The translations under genes and the position numbers were made by a program. A stretch of DNA of 64,000 nucleotides, taken from assembly GCA_008973525.1 (NCBI GenBank), contig WACJ01000519.1, positions 1,488,001 to 1,552,000 on the forward strand. The letters are read 5' to 3'. This DNA comes from Stenopsyche tienmushanensis. Taxonomy: Eukaryota > Arthropoda > Insecta > Trichoptera > Stenopsychidae. The notes under the pieces are model-generated. The model was not told where the DNA came from, ran no database searches, and worked only from the letters and a program-made list of their open reading frames with translations. Positions 23,941 through 35,170 of the stretch are shown here, one piece after another. How positions within the stretch are numbered: position 1 is the stretch's first letter; every line of letters starts with the position of its first letter.

Positions 23941-26850
23941 TATATTAAATACTATAATAATGTATGGTTTATAATAATATACAAAAGTAAACGACCTAAC
24001 GTATATATGGCGGTCACTGTTGTAAAAAAAAATACTCTGATAAAAAATGTCTAGACGCTACGTTACAAAAAGCCCTAAAAGAGGCCATAAGGTTATTATG
24101 TCCAATCGGTCCGTTTTTCGGATCGCTGATGCGTTGAATGAGCGCCTCGCGATCGGATGTCTACAGAACGATTGCAAACTCTCATTATGAAACGTCCGAA
24201 GCGACTGATCAAGTGGGTTGTTTAAATTTTACAATCGGTCGAAAATATTGTTGACTTTATTTTATTGCGGGCTATGTAGACTGGGTCGGTCCAATATATA
24301 AGCGATAACGAAGAAAAGAGGAATTATACTACTTAGTATATATTATAAAACCGGACATTAAATCAGTTTTGGTTCATGCAAAGTAAAATGTTGAGTAAAA
24401 TAAAAACCATGTGCAACTCTCTCCTGGCTATGCTTATATTATCCCATTTTATTTGGGATATTGCATTCAATTTTTCGGCTATTCTTGTTCATTTACTGGT
24501 GATCTGACATTAAAAGTTGCTATGTAATATTTTTCAAAGTTTGGAGGGTGGTCGTCTTTAGCCCCCGCGGTGAAGAGCTTTTTCTTTTTTTTTCTTGTTG
24601 TCTTTGCAGGTACGACGTATTCGGGTTTTTGGAGTGGTGTTCTTAGTTGTTATTCACTTGAATCTAACAGAGAACGAGGAAGTCCTTTTGATCCCTGAAG
24701 TATAAGATGTATTAATGATTTGTTTTCTGATGCTTGCTTGATCTGAATTTCCTTTTTTGTTATGGGGTGTTCATCTTTTTATCTTTTTTCAATTGATCCA
24801 TTTGTATTCTCCTTTGATCCAAAAATTGATGTGGGAAATCTTCTTACCAGATAATAGTGAAATGGTAATAGGAAATCACGCATATTGAGTGCCAGAATTT
24901 GTATAAATCTAAATCCGCCATTACTCTTGGGGTTGTTACAACTTTTTCTCCAGAGGTTAACCACCGCTTTTCATTTGAATATTCGAATAGAGAACCCATT
25001 TTTCATTTCCAGTTAATAAATCTCTAATAAACGGGCGATACTGTTTTTTTTTTCTCGCAATAATTTACAATCCAAACACTTTTCAGATTAGGCAGATTTT
25101 CTTCAATTTGAATTTGTAGAACCTCGATGTTTCCAGATTTCATTTTATTCCACCAACATTGACATTTCATGATATCCAATGTGTCGCCATAAATAGCAAA
25201 AATATTTTTCGTGGCTTTATAGAACGATGCACTGATTGAATGTTGTCGTTTAAGTTTTTGTTCATGCAATTCAAGTAAAAAATAATCATTTTTTTACATT
25301 TGATAGCGTTGATACACGCATCACACTGTTATGTTCAAATATACCAATGCATTAAACTCTTTTGTAGACACCACAGAAATTTCGTATCAATCCGTCAGTT
25401 CGTTTGAGAATTATATCAATCTTTCGAAATAAGTAGAGTTTTATGAATTTCTTGCGAAAATCGCCCGGACTCTAAAGTGTTAATGTTGCAATTCAAGATC
25501 AATACACAATCGGCGGCCTTGGCATAAGCATTGTTACAATATGCTTTATGCTCAATTAAGTCGACGCATTCAAATGATCCTCGTCGGAAGCAAATGTCAC
25601 CGAGGACTCAAAACAATTTTCTATGTCGGGCGGCTCAATTTATCGTCGCGGCATGTCATTGATTTATTGAGCTCGGGGGTGGTCATCTCGATGCATCGGG
25701 ATTGGTGGATATTTGCGCTTTTATCGCATGTCGCGTTGTTCGATAAGCGCGCATGTTGCGCGTCCCGATTTGCCAATAGCATTCCAAGTGGATTGTCGGA
25801 GGGAAGGATTTGAATAAGACGGATAAAGGACACCTCGGGGTTGTTTATTTGAGCCGAGGCAAGGAGCGAGAGAGAAGGACGGCGTGTGTGGGCGGGCTCG
25901 ACGAGGCGGTCCCTTGATCGGCTCGACCAATCAAAAAGCGGAATTTATGGCCCCTTCACCCTTCAATCCGACAGGGGATTATCCTCTATTTTTTATTTGG
26001 TGCTCTCTCGCATCTGACGACGCTCGAGTAAAATTACTTTTTACGTCATGCGCATCTTTTAAACGTATCCCATTTCAGAACAATTATCGGCAAAATATTA
26101 CGCAATCCTTACACTACCCTCTTTTGCTTTGGGTTATTTGCGCAATAACAGCGTGTAATATTTTAGATTAAATCAAAAATTGATGCTTAACATCGCATAA
26201 TTGACACATGAGCACAACTGTCAGACGAATCGATTATTCGCAATGGATAGCATAATATTTATTTTCGATGGTCTCTGACACACGCTTAAAAATAATGGAC
26301 ATAATACTAACTAGCATGATTTACGTCGCTTATGAGAAAACAGGAATTCAAATTGATTTGATGTGCTGAAACCGAATCCGATGAATAAATAATTCTATCA
26401 ATCACAATAAGATGCAAATTCGCAAAAAAATACGCCATGAACACACAGTGTATAAAACTGTCTTTCGACATGAAATTTATGTCCCAAATTGAATGCTCCA
26501 AAAATAGAAGATGTTCTGCCATTTTCTCCCAAATTCATGAATCAATGGTCTTCCAGGTACTGATAAGGCAGCTTCGAGTACAACAGATTGGCTTAAGATA
26601 TGAATGAAAGCAGATTACAAACGCTTTCTGAGATCCGAGATAAGAATATTTTAACTGTTCAAAACGAACACAAAGTGCCACAGGTAGGCCCCATATAACA
26701 CGGTCGACAGGTATTTTTTTTAAATGCTGTGCAATATGAAATATAATCGGCGTAAAAGTCTCATTAAAATTTATACAATTCAAAAAGGAACTCATTATGA
26801 AATAAAGATAGTCAAATATTTGTCGATCATACGGATGATATTGCAAGTAA
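23941..26850. other. Spacer with a decayed repeat trace and a CpG-rich patch
   Basis: 24850-24925 retains a worn inverted piece of the desert repeat (AATAGTGAAATGGTAATAGG, TAAATCCGCCATTAC). 25560-25960 is CpG-rich relative to its flanks. Open frames up to 116 codons (26535-26885, minus) lack domains. Confidence 0.4.
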
Positions 26851-26901
26851 AAAGATAGTTTGATGTATGAAAAGGCCAATTTCATACATCAAACTATCTT
26901 T
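26851..26901. repeat. Perfect 21-bp hairpin
   Basis: Arms 26851-26871 (AAAGATAGTTTGATGTATGAA) and 26881-26901 are exact reverse complements with a 9-base loop AAGGCCAAT. No transposon ends flank it. Confidence 0.95.
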
Positions 26902-26982
26902 GCTAGTCTCGGTAACTACACAAAAAGCAAAACACCTACTTTTCGATATAGTCCAACCATGAAAATCCAGTCCAAACGGATC

Positions 26983-27022
26983 CAGAGGGCCCTAAACTTA
27001 AATTGCGCCAAGGGCCTCTAAA
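26983..27022 (-). mobile_element. Desert repeat copy 15, core fragment
   Basis: AGGGCCCTAAACTTAAATTG followed by CGCCAAGGGCCTC; ends missing. Confidence 0.7.
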
Positions 27023-27956
27023 ATTTACCATCATCCTAATAATACTGTCGTCCATCCTCATAAATTAATGCGAAATTGAGATATTATGAAATTTGCTTCA
27101 TTAATACTTCAAAGCCGGGGGTTCCGCGCTAAATTTTGTCGAAAGTCTTAAATATAATTCTCAAATTGGCCATCAACGTGTTGTATCAACATGATAAAAC
27201 AATTTTTTCGAGTTTAAGTTATGCCATTCTCATTGCGCGTTAATGCGTGCACGGATTTTAAAACGTTTAGGTCGACACTGAATATTTCGGTGTAAATTAT
27301 ACAATTTCAAATGATCGAACGATTAACACCAGATGTACTAATGCAACGAATGAGAATGTCAAATATTTGCACGCTGAATTGGCTCTGGTTGTAAATTTAA
27401 TATACAAATTCCAGCATGCGTTCAATGTTGACGATCTTAATGCAATTCAAAATCGACTCGACGATAGATCAATCGTCGACCTTCTTCAGAGCGCATTGCA
27501 ACGCTTCCCTGATCTAACGTTCGAAGTAATGAAGTCGTATATGACAGTTTATCTTGTCATGCGAATAAAAACATCAGTTTATGCGAAAAATCAACATTTG
27601 ACCGTCGAATGAAAATTTATCGCATATTGTTTCGACATATCGCGAATTTTGAGATAGTCCGTCCGTCGATTTTTTTTTTTGGATCATTCGCATAATGAAG
27701 CCTGGGAGTCGTCCGTTTTTTATCGACCCTCGTCACAATAGAGGCAATAAAGGGTCACGATGAAAATTCGATTAGTTTCGGTCGATCTGGCTATAATAGA
27801 CCGCTCAAATCGAATACACCACGCTTTTTGTCACTGTGCCTAATCCCATAACGAGGGATTTGTGTGCATTTAAAAGACTGTAAAATCGTTGGCTACTTTA
27901 AAAAAAGCGTTTATTATGTGCAGTGGTGTTCAATCTGCATTATTCCCAGTGGCTGA
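27023..27956. other. Spacer, nothing recognised
   Basis: An 81-codon plus-strand frame at 27367-27612 shows no domain. CAGTGGTGTTCAATCTGC at 27921 may be a stray family end. Confidence 0.4.
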
Positions 27957-28172
27957 TTTACTCATAGCCGCAAAAATTCATTAAATTTTAGGGATTTAAG
28001 AAATTTATTCTCTTCCTTTGAAATGCGCGATTGAATATCAATTGAAAAACTAGATGATTCGCTAGGCATATAGAGAGTCAAAATCTGTCTTCGGCTGAAA
28101 AAACTAAATTAGTCCAGGGGCCCTCAAACTTAAACTGCGCCAAGGGCCCCTCGAGTGCTAAATCTGCTGCGG
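27957..28172 (-). mobile_element. Desert repeat copy 16
   Basis: Inverted copy, CAGTGGCTGATTTACTCATA to GTGCTAAATCTGCTGCGG; the final bases are eroded. Confidence 0.7.
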
Positions 28173-29096
28173 ATCGTTCCAAATATCACCGTTTGCGCCT
28201 GCCGTTCAGCGATATTACAAAGACTTTGTCATTGAAAAGTTGTCAATGCCAGTGTGAATATCGCCTCTTTCACTTTTACATCATTTAGTTTGGGAACATG
28301 CTTTTTAAATGCATAAATTATTGCCCATTAGTTCATGGCCTCATTAAATTCGTCAAGAAAGATTGGACGAAAAGGACGTTCGAAAGACACATTATTTTTT
28401 CGGCGTCGGACAATAAAATACATATTCACATTAAGGACTGTCAAACGTGTTGCTGTGACCTTATTTGAATTAAGGCCGTGAACTCGGATCGGTCGGAGAG
28501 CCGCATTGTGTTAAGACGTCGACGGAAATCGCCGCGACGAATTCGCAATCGGATGAGATAACCAATGAACGGGAACAAGTTCAATTCTGGGAGGCCTTCG
28601 ATCGACCGGCGAGCTAGGAAATCGTCCGTTCGCATTTTTGCCATTTCTGCATATTCCACATCGAAACTTATATTTGCACGATTTGTTTTACGCGATAAAT
28701 GACGCAAGCCAGCGACCAGTCGTCCAGTATTTTTCTGAGCGTCTTTATATAATGTGTGTAATTATGTATACATTTTATGTAATATGTAATTGATATGATC
28801 AGGTGGTAACTCTCGATGGGAATTAATTCTAATAATTAATTTATTACAAACAAGTCCGACGATGACCTTATGTTGAAAGGTCGAGACGCGTTACTGCTTA
28901 AAATAAATATGTAAAACTCTAACAAATTGTCTTAATGCTCAATTATTAAATATACATTATTTATTATGCGTTTTATTGATTTCGTATGGGGATATTTTGG
29001 CCGATTGCAAAATCGACGCGTCGGATATCCAACATGGCGGTCGCTCCGATGAATATTCAAAATTGAATCGCCTGAAGATTTACGAGATCTTTTGTA
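28173..29096. other. Spacer with CpG-rich patch at 28440-28720
   Basis: No supported gene. The patch carries an 88-codon minus frame with no domain; it could be a regulatory island. Confidence 0.4.
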
Positions 29097-29341
29097 CAAT
29101 GGCGGATTTAGCGCTCGAGGGGCCCTTGAACGCATTTGGTCTTTTCACGGGACAAATTCTGCCCTCGGACCCTCGATATATGCGATTTTCTATTACGATT
29201 TCACTATTACGCGGCATCAGGGCAGAGAATGGCCTAGTTTTTCAGTTGAAACATGATATTCCAACCACGATTTCTACAAGTCCCGTTAAAGTGAAACCGT
29301 GTATTTCAAAGAATTAACATATTATTCGAGCAATTTCTTAA
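29097..29341 (+). mobile_element. Desert repeat copy 17, left half
   Basis: Starts ATGGCGGATTTAGCGCTCGA and runs to CAATTTCTTAA, where a piggyBac-like element interrupts it. The copy resumes at 30134. Confidence 0.85.
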
Positions 29342-30133
29342 CCCTTAACTGGCATCGTGGGTCAAATTTAACCCAGGGGCATACAATTTCGATCCTTATT
29401 CTTTTAGGTTTGTGCTATAATAAGCATATTTTCAAAACTATGCAAGTTGCGGCGGGGGAGCCGCAATATTGAATTTTTTCGGCAATATTGAAGATTTATT
29501 CCTGTTGTTGTCTGGTAGAATCATTGACTACATCGCACAACAAAATATGTAATTTTTCCCAACGATATAAAAAGAAAAAATGATGATGTTCTGGAGGAAA
29601 TACATGGCCAGTTACAGCATGAAGAACCAGTTGCATCGTCTTTTATCGTGTTGTTGCTCGTTGTAAATCGTAAAAGGGCCAGATGCTACTTATGCGATTG
29701 GTAAAGGAACAAAAACAGTCTCTAAAATGTAATAAATGTTCCAATTGTATTTGTAAGACACATTCCGTCCTATATATTGTGGGTACTGCTTGTCAAAAAG
29801 TAATATTGAAACATATTAAGCTGATCTCAAGGGAGTTTTTTTGTTGTTATTTAGAGAATATGAGAAATATTATTGTTTATTTTTTGTTTGAGTTTTTCAA
29901 AACAAAAACATATTTTTTTAACTTTTCAAATACACACAAACCAAAAAGTGTTAAAAACTTTAGATTAGTTACTAATTTATGTTAAACTTGTTAATTAAGG
30001 CTCAATATTCATCCCCATACATATTTATGCAAATGATATAAAAATATGCTTGTAACGACTGATTTTCTGTTGTGGGTCAAATAAGACCCACGTAACTTGT
30101 CGTGTGATCAAAATTAGCGATACCAGTTATGGG
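29342..30133 (+). mobile_element. piggyBac-like element, internally deleted
   Basis: A 792-bp element bounded by TTAA on both sides (29338-29341 and 30134-30137). Its ends are CCCTTAACTGGCATCG and GATACCAGTTATGGG, imperfect inverted repeats starting CCC as in piggyBac. GTGGGTCAAATTTAACCC and GGGTCAAATAAGACCCAC are subterminal repeats. Near 29680-29800 the plus strand encodes RCYLC in one frame and KCNKCSNCICKTHS in another, matching the cysteine-rich C-terminal domain of piggyBac transposases after a frameshift. The catalytic region is gone, so it is non-autonomous. The insertion lies in desert repeat copy 17 and leaves the TTAA of the host intact. Confidence 0.88.
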
Positions 30134-30247
30134 TTAAATCCCTCGTTTGAATTACGCGACGAGTCAAACATTTTTTGAGGCCCACAAATATGTATTTGAG
30201 GCCCTTTGATTTTTTGAGGCGCGCGTCCGCAAACGAATCCACCACTG
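30134..30247 (+). mobile_element. Desert repeat copy 17, right half
   Basis: Resumes with TTAAATCCCTCGTTTGAATT and ACGCGACG, continues through GAGGCCC, and ends GAATCCACCACTG. Joining it to the left half at TTAA restores the order seen in uninterrupted copies (TTTCTTAAATC...GAATTACGC). Confidence 0.85.
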
Positions 30248-31440
30248 CCTCCGTGAGATCCGACGGCATCTCGTGCGGTCCAGCTGGTCGGGATGCGATC
30301 GCCGCGAGGTAAATACGCCACCGATTTTGCGTATCTTCTTCGGTCTCTCGTCGGTCGACTTTTTTTTGCGAGATATTTTTCACTCTTGCTATTTATCGCG
30401 GTGCGATAGAAATGTCTCAAGACAAGATTCGGTTTCAGCACATAAATATTAATATAAATTGGCCGTTTTCTTCCATGCTTGTTTACAAGCGTGGTCGAAT
30501 TCGTGTCGTATTTTAAAAAAATGTCGGCGATTATGCATATCCGCGTTGAGACGCGATGCGAGCCCGAGGGGAAGAGAAGATTTATCGAGGCATCCTTTTC
30601 TACAAAAAAATGTTGAATCACCGATAAAATATTCTCGGTCGTCCTCTGAAAAATGTTATCGCGCCATCGAAGGAATCCGAACGACTCGAGCTCGTCCGGG
30701 CGCCGTTCGGTCTGGGGCCTCGCGCGCTCTTCGTCTCCGACCGGACCGACCTGCGACCCCCGCTTTGTTTTTTGTCCCGGTTCGGTGTGTGCGATCCCGG
30801 GGACAAAAAACGGGGCAGAGGAGCGGAGGAATTTGGAGAAAAATGCGTGTTTTTCGGCGGAGTGCGTGTGAGGCCCGACGACGAAATTAGAATTCGGCGA
30901 GTCGGTCGCAGCCGCTCTGTCTGCCGCGTCGGCTCCTCCGTCGTCGTCGACCGGAGAGCCGATCTTGGACTTTTTCCATCGCGACATTCCGATCTTCCGA
31001 AATACCGAGAAGCGATTACGGCGAGAGCCAATATTGATCGCGATCGTCGCCGTCGCCGTCGACGAGGCCGTGACTCACTCGAACGTTTCGCATCATCAAA
31101 ATATTGACATTCGACGGTAGCGTGCAAGAAACAGGAAAATTTACACCGACAATAAAAACATTTCAATCAATATTGGTCAATTCTCAGGCATTCGCGCAAA
31201 ACAAACAAGAGCCGCTCAAAACAAACAGCCGCGGCACAAATCAAAATGCGGAAGGAATTCGGAGGCGATCTTCCGACGAGATCTGCGAGGCTTCCACGGC
31301 CTCGTCTCCGCATTCTGGGCGATCCGTCGCCTTCTGCCAATTGCACAACGCCAACGTCGTCGTCGATTTCTTCGATTCGACCGACGCCGTGCACTTTGAA
31401 TGCAGCGCGTCAACAACAGCACACGTCATTTGAATTAAAT
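30248..31440. promoter_or_regulatory. CpG-rich island, candidate regulatory element
   Basis: GC- and CpG-rich DNA without repeats, surrounded by AT-rich sequence. It includes a fold-back GTTTTTTGTCCCGG / CCGGGGACAAAAAAC at about 30767-30812. A 286-codon minus frame (30127-30987) runs into the transposons and has no domain, so I do not call a gene. Options are a dpp enhancer, a promoter of an untranslated RNA, or an unrecognised first exon. Confidence 0.35.
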
Positions 31441-31683
31441 GCGTTTTGCGGATGAATCTCGTTTCAAAATAAACACCGACGATCGCAATGCCATTCGATC
31501 GGCCTCACGTCTTCGAACGCAACTCGGATAGAAAATTCCAGCATCCACGTTCAAATCTATCGTTTTGAGCAGCAAATGACCGCAAAAGCGCTATCTATTA
31601 ATAGTCAATATGATGAATTCGTTTGTATATGCGCTATAAGGTAAATTGGGCCAAACAAGACAAAAAGTCCAAGCAAAAAGAGG

Positions 31684-32150
31684 GTGAATTTATCTATAGG
31701 CGAAAAAAAATCATGGGGCCTCGTAAATTTTAAAGGGCCTCAAAAAATTTTTGACTTACCGCGTAATTCAAGAGATCTTTTGAAATACGCGGTATCACTT
31801 TTACGCATCGTGGTTGAAATGCCAGCGACCAGTATTAAGACATTATTAAACAGAGACCATGACCTGAGTCGCTGACTCGAGTGCCTCCAGACTAGCCACA
31901 CACATTTTCCATCAGTCTTTTAATCCCCGGGAGCACTACACGCAGAGCGCGCATCCGACTCATGTTACTTGGGCCACCCCAGCAGCGTTATGTATGATAC
32001 ATCTCATCTTTGCCCTGATGCCGCGTAATAGGAAACCGCGCATATCGAGGGCCGATTATCCGAATTGTCCCAGATTGAAAAAAAAACGGGTCCTGAGGGC
32101 CTCCAATTTAAATTGCGCCAAGGGCCTCTCAAGCGCTAAATCCGCTAAGG
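31684..32150 (-). mobile_element. Desert repeat copy 18, interrupted
   Basis: Inverted copy. The left part (GAATTTATCTATAGGCG to GTGGTTGAAATGCCA, up to about 31830) and the right part (ATGCCGCGTAATAGG at about 32018 to GCGCTAAATCCGC) are separated by about 185 bp of unrelated sequence. Confidence 0.75.
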
Positions 32151-33801
32151 TTTACAATTAAGATGTTGATGTATGATCGAAAAGGTCCATTATCTCGCGC
32201 GGTATAAGTTAAACTTATTAGATTATTTATTTAAATGGAAATTGTTATGTTGTGTAATATATAATAAAATAGGCTTGCGGCGTACGCAATGTATGCGAAA
32301 TAGATTACGAACGAATAAGTGACGATTACACGATAGACGCAGATTGATTAATAATCCCCCGTTAATCGCGACTTTCTCCAGAGCGCGTCCGTATCCGGAT
32401 TCGACGCAGTTTCGCATTCATCAGAACCCCGTGGACTTCTCCGTTTGGAGGTCAAGGCGTCCGCTAAAAATAGCAGAGCGTGGAGAGCTCGAAGGCGATT
32501 CTTCGACGAGACTGGAAGCGTACTTCTGCGCGCAAATGTCGAAAACGACGTTGTTTATATAGTCTCGCACGGAGGAGGCGGCGGAGGCGACCTGAAGTCT
32601 GGCGAAGAATCCGCCGTGCGGACGATCGGGCTTCGATTGCGACGTTGGCGTGTGATTCCCCACAAAATCCCTAAAGACGTGAATCACCGGTGCGTCACTC
32701 AATAATATGCTATAAAACGTCAATCGTTGCGGTCACGGAGTATTGCACTTTGATTTTATTTATAGATTCCTGCGCAATGAGTACCTCGTCCCGTCGATCC
32801 TGTCGATTTTTTATATTCGCGGTCGGACGGCGTTCGGCGAGGGAACGGAAGTACTGCGATCTCGTAATTGATAAAATGCACGGATGCGTGTGGACATAAA
32901 GCGAATCGCCCGAGCGAAATTGATTTCGTCGCATAAATATGCATTATTGAACTTGCATAGACGAGGGAGGGCAAATTGGGCTGAACGAGACGAAAAATGA
33001 AACGCCAAGCGGACAGTAAGTCGAAAGGAGTAGTGAAATCATTTGCAGCGCGTCCGCATCTTGTGTAGACAAAATATGCGCATGCGCGATGCCGCACGCT
33101 TATTTTATTATATATTGCACAACACACGGCGTAATATTAACGGCGTAACAACATTTTTTTTCGCAGCGTCTAATTTTGTGCCAAGTTAATCGTATTTGCA
33201 GGAAACTTTATTGCATTAATTTAAAATAAATCTGCAGTTGTTGAAGCACATACGACTTGGAGCCGAGAGATGTGAAAAGGCGTCTTTTGGCGCGTGAACA
33301 GCTGCTCCAACGCCAAAAAATAAACATCATATTTACATCGTATCATCACTGGCGATTAAAAGTGGATATACTGCGATAATCTCAAGCTTGGGTTAAGCCT
33401 TGCCAAGCAAGAGCATTGACTGCCAAAGCGGAATATCAATGGTTCCATGCTCATGCTCGGTATTTGGTGGGATCAGCTGTGATATTTAAGTCGGGCATTG
33501 AAGCCCAATGACACGACACCTAAGATCGGACAGACCTCAGATTTAAGGAAGCTATTGGTTTCGATCATTCGCAGTAACTTGTCGCTGAGACGATTCGTAG
33601 CCGTTTTCCCATGTCTGGACTAAGCTGTTGAAGCTGTTGTGTTGCACACAACGAATGTCAGCGACTTTCTGATTCGAGGCAATACTTTAATTGGACATGC
33701 TTTTTTATAGCTCTTCTAAAATAAATGTTTTATTTTCTTGAAAAAACGGGAATAATATCTTTTAAAGCAAAATTTACTATATTTTTATGCGACCAGATGC
33801 A
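32151..33801. other. Spacer with CpG-rich patch at 32340-32700
   Basis: No supported gene. The patch has overlapping frames of 60-100 codons on both strands, as expected from composition. 33240-33700 is unique-looking with no identified family. Confidence 0.4.
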
Positions 33802-34152
33802 GTATTTTTACGCCAAGTTAAATATTTTTCATTTCAAGTTAAAATGTCAGATGACAGGTGAAATGTTTTATGCTTCAAATTAAACGGTATACATAAAATA
33901 ACTTTTACATGAATGTAAAAAATCCAATTACTATATATACGCATATAAACTTTATAAATATTCGTGAAAATGTAAAGAAGAAGAAAAATGACAGATGTGG
34001 AAGCGATGCCAACCTGACAAATCTGTTGGTCCAATTATTGCACACACACTACATATATGCCAACCTGACGTTCTCTGTGCGTTGTTTCGTTTCATCTGAC
34101 ATCTGACAGTTTAACTTTAAATGAAAATGGTTTAACTCGGCGTAAAAATATT
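33802..34152. mobile_element. MITE with ~60-bp terminal inverted repeats
   Basis: The left end (GTATTTTTACGCCAAGTTAAA ... GTCAGATGACAGGTGAAA without its last base as first 20) and the right end (TTTCATCTGACATCTGACAG ... GGCGTAAAAATATT) are inverted copies of each other over about 60 bp. The interior is AT-rich and non-coding, with TGCCAACCTGAC twice near the right end. Superfamily not assigned. Confidence 0.75.
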
Positions 34153-34319
34153 GTACGCGCCCGCGGCTGAGGTTCGATAATAAAAAAATGCGATTCTACG
34201 CCGACGGTTGAGCGCATCTGGTCCACAGGTATATTGATTCTCGTATAATGTTTAAATTATCCACGAAGTCGTTCCCTCAGATCTTTATATATTTATTTTT
34301 TTTTGTTTCAAGTTTATTT

Positions 34320-34384
34320 GTTATAGAAGTCGGGAGGTAGGTAGGCAGATGGGTAGGCGGATAGACGGTAGGTAGGTCGGCCGG
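34320..34384. repeat. GTAG-rich simple repeat
   Basis: GGGAGGTAGGTAGGCAGATG and further GTAG/GGCGG units form a degenerate tetranucleotide tract at the edge of the following CpG island. Confidence 0.7.
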
Positions 34385-35170
34385 CCGCTCGTCCGAGCCC
34401 GCATCCGATGCCATATTAGAAAACAATTTTAAGTGGCATTATATTTCGTTCCCGAAAGGACGGAAGCGCGGGGGGTCGATGTCGAAAAATCGGCCGTCGA
34501 TCGGCCGCGTCGCGTCGCCGGGCGATGCGCTTCGGCCAAATCCGCATTCCTCGCGTCGCTCGCACGCGCACGCGCACGTGCGCTCGCGAGGCTGCGGCGG
34601 TGCGGGGGTGCGGCGGCGGCGGGGAATGCGGCCACCGCCCGCCCACGTGCACGATGCATCTCATTTTTGCATCTTCACGCTGCTTTTCCGATCCCTCGCT
34701 TTCCTCGGTTGGGACACGTGCGTGCCGTTCGTCGACATCGCGCTCGGACGCAAAATCAACCGAGCGCCAAAAATAGCCTCGTTTCGAACAAATGCGCCCC
34801 AAATAAATAAACAGCGCCATGGCCGCCGAAAATCCTCTCAGGGCCGGTCGGGCGGAATTCTGAAATGCGGCGATCGCTTCCGGCCGTCGGCGCGATCCGC
34901 TTCCGCCGCGGTGGATTCGCTCGTCGCTAATATTAAATAAATAATGCGGCCGGTATTTCGGACGGCCGTATCGGTCGCCGGCTGCGTTTGTTTTCCCTCG
35001 TCAGTTAATGATGCGGGGATGATGGGCGCCCCTCCCGCCCCCCGGGGCCGCTCCTTTGTTTTTGACTGCATTCCACTCGTTTTATTGAAATGTTCACGTA
35101 AATAATGGTGATGCAGCAGCATCAATAATGCTCTCCCAGACCACCGCACAGGTGGCGGCCGCACCGCCGA
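34385..35170. promoter_or_regulatory. CpG island with three CACGTG E-boxes
   Basis: A repeat-free GC- and CpG-rich island in AT-rich surroundings. Palindromic CACGTG sits at 34575-34580, 34644-34649 and 34715-34720. CACGTG binds bHLH factors of the Myc/Max/USF type in general; which factor acts here is unknown. Overlapping open frames up to 153 codons on both strands look compositional. Candidate enhancer or promoter. Confidence 0.4.

Noticed and set aside
30127..30987. 286-codon minus frame
   Set aside because: It runs through a CpG island into the desert repeat and the edge of the piggyBac element, with no domain and no splice context.
34416..34940. Overlapping 125-153-codon frames on both strands
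   Set aside because: Several frames are open at once in CpG-rich DNA, none with a domain.
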